A stretch of DNA of 64,000 nt from Apium graveolens (taxonomy: Eukaryota > Streptophyta > Magnoliopsida > Apiales > Apiaceae): positions 91,189,671-91,253,670 of the forward strand of contig NC_133653.1 in assembly GCF_009905375.1 (NCBI RefSeq). The letters run 5' to 3'. Below, in pieces: positions 1 to 11,044 of this stretch. The position numbers and the translations under genes were made by a program. Under the pieces are notes generated by a model. The model was not told where the DNA came from and made no database searches. It worked only from the letters and a program-made list of their open reading frames with translations. Numbering within the stretch: position 1 is the first letter of the stretch; every line of letters starts with the position of its first letter.

Positions 1-1021
1 TATTCATACTTTACATGACAAAGTTTTCAGGAAATGTATGAGAGAGATATATAGGTGTATATATATATCGGGACTTAATGAAGTATCTCGTAACTTCATC
101 ATTTATAATGATATTTCAAAGATTGAATCTATTCAAGTCTTATCTTGTAGTCTCATCAGTGTGATGAACTTTTGAAACTAATTATAACTTGAACGGTGGT
201 AGTTCAAGTAGTATTCGGAAAAGATATAAGTATATTGGAGTATCTTGTAACTTCATCTTTTAAACTTATATCTAGTTAATGATTATCTTATGCATGACAA
301 AGATTTTCAGAAAAACGTTGAGACAAGGTTGGATATATGAGATCACCTTGCAATGATATTTTTATACAGTTATAAACTAGAATTATGTGTATATTATACA
401 TGTCAGAGGATTTCAAAGATTGTGAAAAGTATATATGTACATATACTGAATATTTTGTGACTTGGTCGCGTTAAGATATCAGCTTGGTTCATTTCTTCTT
501 GACCAAGACTTTCATGAGTACTATGAGAATGCTCATATATTGTAAATCATTATACATATTATTTTGGTGGGCTTGTTGCTCACCCTTGCTTTCTTCTTTC
601 ATCACACAACATCTGATAGACAAGATGAACAGGACCAAGCTTCCAATTCACAAGCGGTTAGAAAATGTTCTGCCATTTTCTAGAAGCGTTGATGCCGCCG
701 TAGCTGAGGTAGGAGCTACCAATAGGCTAGGTTTTCAACTATTGATGAACCAGATTTATGTATATTTATGAATTGTAATAATGGCAAAGAAATGTAAATT
801 TATTCAGAAACCCTTTTAAGGTGTATTGGCATATAATTGTGGAATAACACGACTTGTGATTATTTTTGGATATTCATCTCTGAGACTATAACTTGTGGTG
901 TGTGTGTTTATGGTGGGGTCACAGTACAGAATAGTTGATTATTTATTAAGATTGGGTGTTATTAAGGGAAATGGAACTCGTGACAACCCGGATCCCCGAC
1001 CCCGGATTTGGGGGTGTTACA
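1..1021 (+). repeat. LTR of a Ty3/gypsy-type element (H), cut by the window edge
   Basis: The stretch has no coding potential and ends with an LTR-style terminus: a GGTCACAG stretch near 915, then CCCCGGATTTGGGGGTGTTA and CA at 1020-1021. This GC-rich ending is common in plant Ty3/gypsy LTRs. From 1022 the sequence is coding DNA of copia element A, so 1021/1022 is an insertion boundary. No gypsy body follows, so this is either a solo LTR or the 3' LTR of a plus-strand element lying left of the window. Related segments near 80-100, 236-256 and 448-467 (TATCTYGTAACTTCATC-like) show internal duplication. The start and left TSD are not visible. Confidence 0.7.
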
Positions 1022-4000
1022 ATAACTTTAGTGAGTATGTTCTATTTGAATTAGGTTTTAAGCTAGGAGATATTAAGAAAAGATCTAAGAACATATACTA
1101 TGCTAGATTCATTATGTTATTGGCTAACTTTGTTTCTGAAGATCTCATCATTGAGAACCCAACCAACGTGCTTAATTATTGGGTTCAAGAAAGAAGGGTT
1201 ATTGCTGACTTGAACAGGGCAAACCATCACAGTGAGGATCCCCTAGTTTACATGCCAGCTATGGAATTGCCTCAGGTAAGTGAGGTAAACATCTCTGTCT
1301 CTACCACTACTTCTCAACCACCTATTTCTTTGCAAACAATTGTGGCCATGGCATCTTTGACAGTGACCAAACAGGTGCCTACCCAAGCCACAAAACCAAA
1401 AGTTTCAAAATCTAAGTCAAGAAAGCCCCATCTAGTTTCTCTCAACAAAAGCTAGTTGTAAAATTCACTAAAAACCAAGAGGGGAGTGTGAAGGAAAGTG
1501 AGGCTGATGAGGGACAGGGTGAACATCAAAGAAGCCCTAAGAATAAGGTTGGAGAGATGAGTGAATCCCAGCCTAGCCACAGTGTAGTTTCCCAACAAAC
1601 TGTAGTGATTAATAAGGACATTAGCTCATTGCTAGTTGCATCCTCCCAAAAGGATGTAACTACTGAACAAAGCTCTCAGCCAAGAGCACAGGCCAATAGG
1701 GTAAGGGACACAAGCTCACCCCAAACTTATGACAGAAAGAAGAAATTCAAAACCATTGGGGATACACAGGGTGCACACACAGTGCCTACTGTAGTCAAAG
1801 ACTCAGTACATGCACCTTCTCAAAGTCAGGTTGATGTGGCCCCAATAAATGTGGAGTCACAACCAAAATCTTTAACTATAGAAGCACCAAACCCAACAAA
1901 CTCACCCACACATTCACTGGATGTAGATATGATTCATACATCAATTCCTGAGCAAGTGAGCATCATCTTTTAGATGATTTGTTGGTTCACTTTCCATTTC
2001 TTTTTTAGTCTACTGAAACATCTGTGTAATCTCTCAAATCAATCACCACAGATTCTACAATAGTCTCCACTTCAAACTCTTTCATTTCCACTGTTTCAAC
2101 GAATATTGTTCATCCGTTGACAAGTGATAGTATCTCGACGGATGTGCTTAACAGCAGTCAGCCGTTGAAACTCTCAACTACTATTTCGACGGATGTTCCT
2201 TATCCGTTGAATATCACTGCACCACTTCAAACTTCAACAAATGTTACAAGTGCAGATGATCTAAAAATTGTTCAATCACTCTTAGGACTGAGGGAAGGGA
2301 GTGAACTGAGTGAGAGGCTGAGTTGCTCTTAGGCAAAAGGAGAGGAAAAGAGCGAAACTCTGCAAGCTATTTCTTCCATCTTGGCAAAAGTGAGTGAGTG
2401 GAGTCCCACCTTAGTAGGTGAAGGTGAAGGTGTGAGGGTGGGAAGCTAAGGGGAGCCCTTGATGCAAAAACAGAGAGAACATGAGAGAAAGGCTGGTACA
2501 GGAGAGATAAGGATGGAAACCATTGCTAGTGAGTCAATGAATGTCAGTGATGCAGAAAAAGAGAAACTATGTCAGCAAGAATATCAAGCTGCCATAGATT
2601 CTATCTCTTTGGATGATGAGACATTTACTCATCCTGTTATAGCATATCAACTTTTGGCTGGACAGGGCAATGAGGATGCTGAGAAGCTGCTCAACTTGGT
2701 GCAAACAACTGCTTCTATACAAAGGGCTAAGGATGTCATCACAATCATGCCACCCACAGTTGGTGATGATGTTGATTATCAATCTGGTGGTTCTGAGGAT
2801 TTATTTGGGGATGAAGATGATGATGAAGAAGAGTTCATGGACATAGGGGGAGAAGCAGGCCCCAGCTCAAGATTAAGCATGCCTTCTTGTTTATTTTCCA
2901 AAGAATGTGATGAGCACCATTTCATGTCTACTCTTTCTCACATCATTCAGCAAACTCAAACAGCCCTTCAAACTGCTACAAATGCCAACACCAAGAGTCT
3001 TCTACAAGCACATCTGCACTCTCTTCAACTGCATCAAATCCAATCTCTTAGACAAAATCGGGATGTCACTGAACTGAAGACTGAAATTGATCAAATCAAA
3101 AAGGATGTACTGAGAGATTGGATGCCAAGTTTCCTAGCACAACTTTGCTAGATATCAATAGAAAACTAAGAAAAAATTCATATCTAACCAGCAAGGTGGA
3201 TTCCTTAGACAAAAGGCTCAAAACCTTGGAAACGTCAATCACTACAATTCATCTCCATCAAGCCCAACAAACTCTACTACTTCAGAAACTGGTGGCTGCA
3301 CAGACCTCAACCTGCACTCAACTTGATGCTAACAAAAAGGGAGAGAAAGATATTATTCCAGTTAGCCAAGGGGAGTCAACAAGTGAGGGGGAGAAAGTGC
3401 TCAAAATTCAAGTAAACAAAGTAATTGTTCCAGCAATCACTTTCCCAAAGCCACCAGCCTTGGACAACATTGATCTGATCAAGATAGCAGCTGCTAAGTT
3501 GGAATCAAATGAGAAATCTAAAAAGCTTGATGTTGCAGCAGTTGAGAAAGAACTGGATGATAAATGGAAGAAGATTGATGAAGAAATTCAAAAGAATTTT
3601 GGTCCAATTGAGAAGAAAAACAAGGTCTTTTCTCACTTCTCTCAGTTGAGACAAATTTCAATCAATAAGATGAGCCTAGGGAACTTAGAAAGGGGTCAAC
3701 CCTCAACAATCAAGTCTCCAAAGGCCAGTGTGACTTTTAAGCCAAAAAGGAATTATTCAAAAATCTCAGACAAAAATCCACTGGACCTATCATATGAAAC
3801 CCCTAGGCCAGATGAAAGGAAGCTGCTTGGAAGGTCCATAGCTTTCTTCAAAGACCCTATAGACTCAGTACTAAAGAAAAAGATTGCTAAAATCTACAGA
3901 AATGGTAAACTGATTTGTGTAGTGGCTGGACATCCACAATTTGCAGAGGCTAAAAAGAGGACAAGGTGAGGCTCAAACAACAACAAAAGCAAGCTGTTTT

Positions 4001-5002
4001 AGAAGCCAAGAACCAAGTTAAGAAGCCTACAATCACAGAAACTGTTTTTCCAACTGAAAATCTGGGTGAAGGAAAGAAAGAAGAACCAAAGCAGATAAAA
4101 AGGAAGTTTAGATACAAGATGCATGAAAAGAGGAATATAAATTTTAATAAAGATAAGGAAGACTACATGACAGCCCAATCTACAACCTCAAGCCAATCAG
4201 CCATACCTACTGTGAAGGAATCTGAATTCAAGGTTGATCCTAACATCACCTTTCATGGTGATCCTGTTGTTCCAAAGGATGAGCCTATAGATTGGGACAA
4301 CTTGCCTCTTCCTGATCTAAACCTCCCCATCTTTGCTAAACGAAGGAAGAAAAAAGAAAGAGTGGTCAAAACAGTCAAGCCTACCAAGCTCAAATCCAAG
4401 CAAGTAGCCAAACCCAAACCTACTGTCAACAAAGGAGATCAACTCTCCATATGTGATATCAAAGAATTTCAGACATAAATCTTTATCTGGATGAGCTTGA
4501 AGAAGTCAGATCTATTGATGCCTACAAGCACCTTCCAGAGAGACTAGTCTTCAGGTACAAGGGTGGTAAAGAAATTACATGGCCACTTCACAGAATTCTC
4601 AATGAAGGCTATTCATCTCTAGTGACTATCTTCTCCTCAATCAAGAAAAACTTTGGATTCAACATAGTAGCTAGGAAAATGGTACTAAACAAGATTGAGG
4701 AGATAAGAAATAGCTGGAGAGGACCAAATGCACTCCTAAGAGTATTGACTATTCCTTTCACTGGAGATAGAGTGCATTTGAGGCCATACTAGATCATGGA
4801 GTTCAAGGATGAAAAGAATATTAGAAGATTCTTCAGACTGGAAGATCAGCTAAAGATTGTAAGCAATGAAACTCTAAAAGAAATGCAAGAAAAGCTGGAT
4901 CTAACAAATAATGAAAAATCAGAATTCTACAGACAACTCCAAACCCAGATTGAAGAGAATGATGTGAAGCTGGGAAAGAAGCCACGGCAATCAAATAAAT
5001 GA
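1022..5002 (+). pseudogene. extra ORF (aORF/env-like position) of copia A, frameshifted
   Basis: Protein-like sequence continues through several frames: 1022-1455, about 1430-1973, 2117-2332, 2459-3151, 3118-3969, 3966-4478 and on to 5002. Frameshifts lie near 1430, 3120 and 3966, with stops near 1973, 2330, 4476 and 4790. It is lysine-, serine- and glutamine-rich, with an acidic stretch at 2813-2850 and heptad-like coiled-coil segments near 3060-3110 and 3185-3310. No signal peptide or convincing transmembrane helix is visible. It lies between pol (outside the window) and the purine tract before the 3' LTR, which is where Sireviruses carry their additional or 'env-like' ORF. The function of such ORFs is not established, and I assign none. 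The segment at 2109-2212 is built from alternating copies of the LTR motif. Confidence 0.75.
2109..2212 (+). repeat. alternating inverted copies of the LTR motif inside the aORF
   Basis: CATCCGTTGA at 2111, TCGACGGATG at 2135, GCCGTTGA at 2161, TCGACGGATG at 2186 and TATCCGTTGA at 2201 alternate in orientation. Early spacing is about 24 bp. The translated segment has an 8-residue rhythm in which STDV and PLx blocks alternate. The same decamer makes up the array in this element's own LTR (5511-5640). Confidence 0.75.
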
Positions 5003-5207
5003 TCTTAATTTGCTCAGTCTAGAGGAGCACCTTGAAAAGAATCTATAAGACACTCTACAAATCTTTCTTTGTAAGAATTTTCAATAAACTGCAGCACTTG
5101 AAATTTTGATCTACTGTACTTCATTCTGTATTCATGGAGTGTTTTGTTATCATCAAGTTTCTCTTAATTTATGGCTACAATTCTAGTAGACATAAATTGA
5201 GGGAGAT
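5003..5207 (+). other. 3' untranslated segment and polypurine tract of copia A
   Basis: Non-coding, ending in the purine-rich run AAATTGAGGGAGAT (about 5194-5207) directly before the TG of the 3' LTR. This is the expected position of the plus-strand primer for reverse transcription. Nothing else was seen here. Confidence 0.7.
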
Positions 5208-5510
5208 TGTTAGAAATATGTTGTGTACTTGATGATAACTTGAACAAAATACTTAGTAGATTTTAGTTAAGTGAAATTGTAGCTTTCAAAGGATGATCAT
5301 TATCAACATCCGTTGAAAAAGTAGCTTATGTAACAATAAGACTGGTAGCACAATTATGCATACTTGTATAGCTTAGTGAACTAGATGTCGTAGATTGGTC
5401 AAGTCATGTTAACTACTAGATTGATATGCAAGATAGGATGGTTAATTGTAAATATTAGATGCCTTATAATTTTGTGTAAATGATGTAGAGTTAACTGCCA
5501 AAAAGATAGT

Positions 5511-5640
5511 CTCAACGGATGATTTACAAAGCTTCAACGGATGATCAACATAAGCCTCGACAGATGATCAACCTGAGTTTCAACGGATGATCAATCTGAG
5601 TTTCAACAGATGATCAATCTAAGTTTCAACGGATGTTTAA
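5511..5640 (+). promoter_or_regulatory. phased CAACGGATGATCAA array in the copia A LTR
   Basis: Six copies of CRACRGATGAT start at about 5513, 5535, 5558, 5581, 5604 and 5627, spaced 22-23 bp, roughly two helical turns. The array ends about 225 bp upstream of the TATA box. Sirevirus LTRs are known to carry short repeated, partly palindromic motifs upstream of the promoter, so an enhancer role is plausible but inferred. Confidence 0.8.
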
Positions 5641-5863
5641 ATTCAAAAGAGCAGTTGATAGTGACTTGACAGTCACATGCGTTGGTTGTATGCAAATGGA
5701 ATGTGGCAGCCTGTTTGAAGGATTTAAAGAACAAAGAAGCATTTCCATTTCTATGCTAAACAGATGATATTCAAAGATGCTAGAAAGAGAAGTGTAGCGG
5801 CATGAAATTAGACTAGATATAGTTTGTCTTATTATCTTGTCTTTTTATTATGTAACTTGGTGA

Positions 5864-5873
5864 TATATATAAA
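5864..5873 (+). promoter_or_regulatory. TATA box of the copia A LTR
   Basis: TATATATAAA lies about 655 bp into the LTR. The equivalent position in the element B LTR has TATATAAA. Confidence 0.65.
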
Positions 5874-6241
5874 CCAAGGGTAGCAAGTTGAATAACATCC
5901 AAGTTAGTAAGTAAAAACTAGAGAAATAGATAAAGCAAAATTTGTAAAGAATTTCTCCGAAGTTCTTGTTGTTCAACTTGTAAGAAGCTGTGTACTATTT
6001 GTATCACAGAGTTCTCTACTCAATATATATATCAGGTCGAAAAGTTCAATCCACTAGAAAATTTTTAAATACTTGTATTTAATTATTTTGTGATTTGATT
6101 TCTGTTATATTCTTATTCCGCACCATTGCAAATCAAACATAGTTATTTATTGGTAGAAGAATCATTCTTAAAATCAAAAAGAAGCCGGAATTACATTCAC
6201 CCCCCTTCTGTAATTCTTGTTTAAATTGTTTGGGAATAACA

Positions 6242-8485
6242 ATAACTTCCGGCGATACAACATTCCGGATGATAACGGTTTCTAACATAACTCATCATCA
6301 CTTTATTAAACCGTTCAAACGCATACATCCATCTATAGCACACTGGTCGACACAAATGCAATTCCCAAACCAAGTGGACTATGAGATGTGTCATAACATC
6401 AAAAAATAAAGCATGAAAAAAAATTTCAAGCTCACACAAGGTCAATATCACATCTGACTTCAGTTTATCTAGTTTCGAAATATCGACTACTTTGTTGCAC
6501 AAGGAGTTGAAAAAGAAACACAATCGTATTATTGTGACCCTAACATGTTTCAGAAGAACGGATTGAATTGAAACCGGGAGCAACTGTTGGAGGAAGATGT
6601 GGTAGTCATGGGACTTCAGCTCATAAATATTTTAATCTGTCGTGGACACGCGGTTTTTAATGTTCGATGCATGTCCATACAGAAGTTTCATATTCAAGAA
6701 TGACGACAACATTGTTCTTTTTTCAGACTTTGATAAAATAAAAGCAGGAGGCAAGTAGATTTTCTATTCTCCTACTTGTCAAGCTAAATTAGCCCTAACA
6801 CCCATGTCAAGCATATCACGATGAGATGCCTCGCTATCTTTTGATTTGTGCACCGCATATTTAACAGTGTCCCCATCAGATTATCATACACATTCTTCTC
6901 GATGTGCATAACATCGAGACAATGACGAACATGGTGAAACTTCCAATATTCTAACTCAAGACTTTTTTTTCCACGGACAATCAACCTTTTTGGACTTCTT
7001 TACTTCATTTCCATAAAAAAATTTAATCCGTTCCTGTTGTGCTAACACTTCTTCACCAGAAAGGGGTGGACGTGGTCGTCGAAGCTCTTGTTCTCCGTTA
7101 AAAGCCAACTTTTGTCTCTTATAGGGGTGATGGTCAGCCAAATAATGACGATGCCCTTGATAACATATTTTTTTACTATGACTTAAATATTTGGCAACGG
7201 TGTCGTCACCACATATGGGACAGCTCTTGTAACCCTTATTAACACAACCAGACAGATTTGCATATCCAGGAAAGTCATTTATGGTCCATATCAAAACTGC
7301 TTTTAAAGTAAAATAGGATTTACTATAAGCGTCATAGACATTTGGTTCACCTTTTACCCAAAGCTTCTTCAAATCATCGATCAACGACTCTAAGTATACG
7401 TCAATATCATTTCCCGACTTGTGCGGACCAGGAATTAATATTGATAACATTATAAACTTCCTCTTCATGTATAATCATGGAAGAAGATTATAAGCTACCA
7501 ATACTACCGGCCAGCAGCTGTACTTATTGTTTAGGCCATTATTAAACGGGTTTATACCATCTACTTCTAAAGCTAATCGAAGGTTTCTTGGATCACTAGC
7601 AAACGAAGGTCACCGATAATCAGTATTCCTCCAGGAAGAAGAGTCGGCCGGAAGCCGTATCTGACCATCATTTGACTGCTGTTTTGAATGCCAAATCAAC
7701 TATTCAGCGGTATTAGGAGATTTAAACATTCTTTTAAACCTAGGAATAATAGGAAAATACCACATAACCTTGGTTGGACTATTTACCCTAAGTTTACCAT
7801 CTTTCGCAACCTTCCATCGAGATAAACGACATTTAGGACACTCAGATGCATTAAGATTTATACCCCTGTAGAGTATACAATTATTTGGACATGCATGAAA
7901 TTTAATGTACTCAAGGCCCAAGTCAGATAAGGTTTTCTTTGCCTCATAAGCATTAACCGGTAACACATGATCTTGAGGAAGAAAAGAACCAACAGAAGTG
8001 AGAAGATCAGTGAAGGCGCTATCGTTAATACTAAACCTAGCTTTCCAATTATGTAGCTTTAACATTGACTCTAACTTTGTACATTCACTACCCTTATACA
8101 AAGGTTATTCTGCATCAGCTGCAAACCTATTGAAGTCATACGAATCATGATCATCCGAAATATAAGCAGCTTCATAAACGTCAACAGTTTCGGATTGAGC
8201 ACTTTGCTCCTTAGGTAGAAATGTACTACCGACAGATGATCTAACACTCTTAGAACTACTTTCTCCATGCCAAATCCAAACAGTATACCCCAAACTAAAA
8301 CCTTTTTCATATAGATGACCCCGTATTACTTTTACGTTATATTTTCTAAAATTAATGCAACGCCCACAAGGACAAGGGATGTTCTTAGGATCTTTTGAGT
8401 TTTCTTTTGCAAATATTAAGAAACTTCGAACCCCTATCTCGTATTCTAAAGAATCCCTGTCTTTGAAAATCCATGACTTGTCCAT
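6242..8485 (-). pseudogene. TNP2-like CACTA transposase, interrupted
   Basis: The start at 8485 gives MDKSWIFKDRDSLEYEIGV, the transposase-associated N-terminal domain with the IPCPCGRC zinc-binding-like motif (about residues 38-45) and the GHLYEKGFSLGY segment. The CPNNC and ECPKCRLSRW cysteine pairs follow (about 7800-7900). Next comes the TNP2 core with GNDIDVYL and TINDFPGYANLSG, the C-x2-C of CPIC, and HHVRHCLDVMHIEKN. The DUF4218-like region ends where the copia A LTR begins, at SYVRNRYHPE. Breaks include in-frame stops near 8102, 7697, 7625 and 7470, and frame changes near 6960 and 6780. The family product cuts and pastes CACTA elements. It is close to the CACTA2 homologue but clearly diverged from it. 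Non-functional. Confidence 0.85.
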
Positions 8486-9714
8486 ATATTTTCAAGACAA
8501 ACAGCAACCTAGCAACCTACTTGTTTGTCATTTCAAACATTAAGAAGTAACACATAGTTGTTTACTTATTTTGGATTATACTTAACATATCATTACAACT
8601 ATTAGATAATACTCATTACATACACATCATTGAATGCTTGTAATACAAATGCTTGTAACACGCATAATTAAACATATAAATTAATTATGCATTACAACTA
8701 CACATGTTTACACATATACAATTCCACAACTAAACATGATCCATAGCAGATATATAAATTAATTATGCATTACAACGACACATGTTTACACGCATAATTA
8801 CAACTACACATGTTTACACATATACATTAAATGATTAAAATTTTAATAGATGAGTTTGCACATATATATTAAATGTTTCTTTTAATATAAACACGTACGA
8901 TTAAACATTTGCTACAATTATACTTCACAAACAAAAGAAGTTCCTAAAATTAAATAAGAACTGGGAGGAATAAACAGAGAGGCAGAAGCAAACCCAACTT
9001 ATATATACACATGCATCTATTAAAGTAACAAAACATACACATGCATGTACAATTTTAGTGAAACCTTACCTAATCGAGCAAACCCAACTTCAAGATTAAC
9101 AAAGCTCCAGAGACCGACCTGTAAACAAACTCAATTAAAATCAAAACATAAAATTTGAAAATAAATTCAAAAAAAAAACATACTTTTCTCACACTAATCG
9201 AGTAGTCCAGACTTCTTTCAAGGCTCTTCAACACCAATTGAGCTCTATTTATGAATTAATCGAGTTTAATTTATATAAATAGGTTTGTACAAAATAGGGG
9301 TTTTAGGTTAAACAGAGTGAGTGAGAAGAGAGACAGTGAGAGATGAGAGAGAAGAAAGAAGAGAGACAAGATAGTGAGAGAAAAGAGAGAAGAGAGAATG
9401 AGAGAGAGAGAGAGAGAAAGAAGAGATAATGAGAGAGAGAGCGGGGGAAACGGTTTTGGTTAATGGGGGAAACTGAAAATTAAATTTTAGGTTAAGGGGG
9501 GGAATTTTTTGGTGTATTAACGGGGGAAAGAAAGAAGTGGGCCTTTTTTGTTTTTTTAAATACGATTATAGAAATCAGTTGGTAAAGATACTGATGTCTT
9601 ACAGCACCTTTAACATTGGTTTTAAAGCGATCGATGTTAAAGCTGCTTTTAACATCGGTGACATTTCTAACCGATGTTAAAGGGGTGATGTCGTAGGTAC
9701 TATTTCTAGTAGTG
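8486..9714 (-). other. 5' leader and subterminal region of CACTA1
   Basis: No gene. Contents, in transposon orientation from the right: the terminal CACTACTAGAAATAG at 9700-9714; subterminal inverted motifs ACATCGGT/ACCGATGT and TAACATCGG/CCGATGTTA at 9600-9690, which can pair as hairpins and are typical TnpA-binding-type subterminal repeats; a GA-rich microsatellite at 9312-9442; then AT-rich DNA with repeated TACACATG/CATATAAATTAATTATGC words near 8640-8830. Confidence 0.7.
9312..9442 (+). repeat. GA-rich microsatellite
   Basis: Imperfect (GAGA)n with GAAGA and GTGAGA interruptions, including an uninterrupted AGAGAGAGAGAGAG run near 9401. It lies in the leader between the CACTA1 terminus and the TNP2 start. 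Confidence 0.85.
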
Positions 9715-11011
9715 TCATACTCTCTTCGACTTTGATATACTTTTCGGCCTTATCCTGAGCTGCATCATGCTTTCAGGAGGGCTCTTGGCCAAGGACATCT
9801 TAAATAACTCATCTGCAGTCCCTTGCTGTAGGGCTATCATAGCTACCTTATCGTCTAGATCGGGGACTTTCAGGGCCTCCTTGGTCAATCGGTTCAGGTA
9901 GTCTCTAAGGGACTCCTTTGCTCCTTGGACTATGCCCATGAGAGAAGCCGAACTCTTCTCGTGTACTCTGCCACTAATAAAATTCTTGATGAGCGTTTGG
10001 CTCAAATCCTTTAAGGATCCAATCGAATTAGGGGTAAATGACTGTAACACCTTTGAGCCATACCGGACAGGGTTTGAGGAAAGTCCCGACACTTGATAGC
10101 GTTGTTCACTACCTATAGCAACAGGGCATTAGAGAACATCCTGACAAGGTTAGACGGGACACCAGTACCATTGTATGCTTTGATGGTAGGCATCTTGAAC
10201 TTCCTCGAGATGTGGGAATTCATTATCTCTTCAGTTAGTGGCGGATTTGGATCATCAGGATCTCCTAGGGGCATCAGATCACTTGGATCAGCCCTTGGGG
10301 CAGCAACCTTTCATAGTGTTGGACCTTCCGAGTCTATGACAAGAGAAAAATCCTTTTACCTCACTACAGGTGGAGTTCTTGGGTTCAAGTGCATCTCCAA
10401 GCCATGCTTCATCCTTTGGATCTCAGCTTTATGAGCCCTGATCCTCTCTTGTACATCTTGGGGAACCATCCCTTGACTGCTCGTGGACTGCTGGTAGCCA
10501 CTAGGCATTAGCTCATTATCAGCACGCCTCTTTCTTGGAGTGACTTCATCATCCAATGATTCGGAGTCTCTAGCTAAGTAGGGTCCAAAGAATTTTCGGT
10601 TCTCAGGGATGGGAGCCAAGCCACGGATGTATTGGGGCGTCCGTCCTTGTCCTTCGCTTCGATTAGAGTGTCCACTTCCTCTAATCACCTCGGGGTATAG
10701 AGTCATCCCGTAAGGGGGGTTGGTGGTCCATGGGGTTATGACCGTTGAATATTCATACCCAATGGATTTAGAGTTTATAGGTGTATGTAGTTGATGAAAT
10801 TGGGGATGAGGAGCCGGTGGATTCGTCCCCTGTGGAGAATCTTGGATTGGGGGATTCGTCCCCTGAGGCTGAGCCTCAGATGGCCCACAGGGGTTCCTCC
10901 TTGTGTGGAGGCATAGGTTGAGTGCGGAGGTATCTCTACTATTGAGGCGATCTTCTGTGATGGGATGGGACCATCAGCTTCACTGTTGTTTCTGCTCCGT
11001 GTGTTCACCAT
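9715..11011 (-). pseudogene. retrotransposon gag (Tat-like), frameshifted and truncated
   Basis: The start MVNTRSRNNSEAD at 11011 follows the PBS-like segment. A proline/glycine-rich N-terminus runs to about 10775. A second frame (10706-10356) contains RKRR and a helical QERIRAHKAEIQRMKHGLE segment. The capsid core (10290-9715) contains FPQTLSGMAQ, GSLKDLSQ, HEKSSASLMGIVQGAKESLR and YLNRLTKEALKVPDLDDKV, recognisable as the Retrotrans_gag domain. Frame changes lie near 10775, 10356 and 10090, with stops between. The C-terminus runs into the CACTA1 terminus at 9714. Confidence 0.8.
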
Positions 11012-11044
11012 GGTTGTTGTTGATCCCATAGACAGCGCCAAATA

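Larger units (their letters stand above)
1022..6241 (+). mobile_element. 3' part of Sirevirus-like Ty1/copia element A
   Basis: It comprises the extra reading frame downstream of pol, a purine tract at 5195-5207 and a complete 3' LTR (5208-6241). Gag and pol would lie left of the window beyond LTR H. The LTR belongs to the same family as that of element B at 17178 (same TGTTAG start, same GGGAATAACA end, same internal motif array). Element A sits inside the CACTA1 transposase gene: TNP2 coding sequence resumes directly at 6242. The 5 bp after the LTR are ATAAC, the predicted TSD; its partner is outside the window. Confidence 0.8.
5208..6241 (+). repeat. 3' LTR of copia A (1,034 bp)
   Basis: Begins TGTTAGAAATATG and ends GGGAATAACA, so TG...CA. 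It aligns along its length with the element B LTR at 17178-18181. It contains a 23 bp-period motif array (5511-5640), a TATA box (5864-5873) and a transcribed-leader-like region ending in a C-rich stretch near 6200 that also occurs in B. The 5' LTR is outside the window, so no age estimate is possible. Confidence 0.88.
6242..9714 (-). mobile_element. CACTA (En/Spm) transposon 1, 5' portion
   Basis: The right end reads ...TATTTCTAGTAGTG on the plus strand, which is CACTACTAGAAATA read inward, the canonical CACTA terminus. Subterminal inverted motifs lie next to it (9640-9690). The TNP2 transposase gene runs leftwards from 8485 and is cut at 6241/6242 by copia A. The rest of the element, including its other terminus, is left of the window. 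On the right it interrupts the gag of element G, so it inserted into G. The 3 bp after the terminus are TCA, the predicted TSD; its partner is not visible. Confidence 0.85.

Noticed and set aside
484..771. 95-codon open frame in the first kilobase
   Set aside because: It lies within the gypsy-type LTR H, has no domain-like content, and its composition is that of translated AT-rich LTR DNA.
10093..10434. 113-codon plus-strand open frame
   Set aside because: It is antisense to the Tat-like gag pseudogene, whose capsid motifs are clear on the minus strand.
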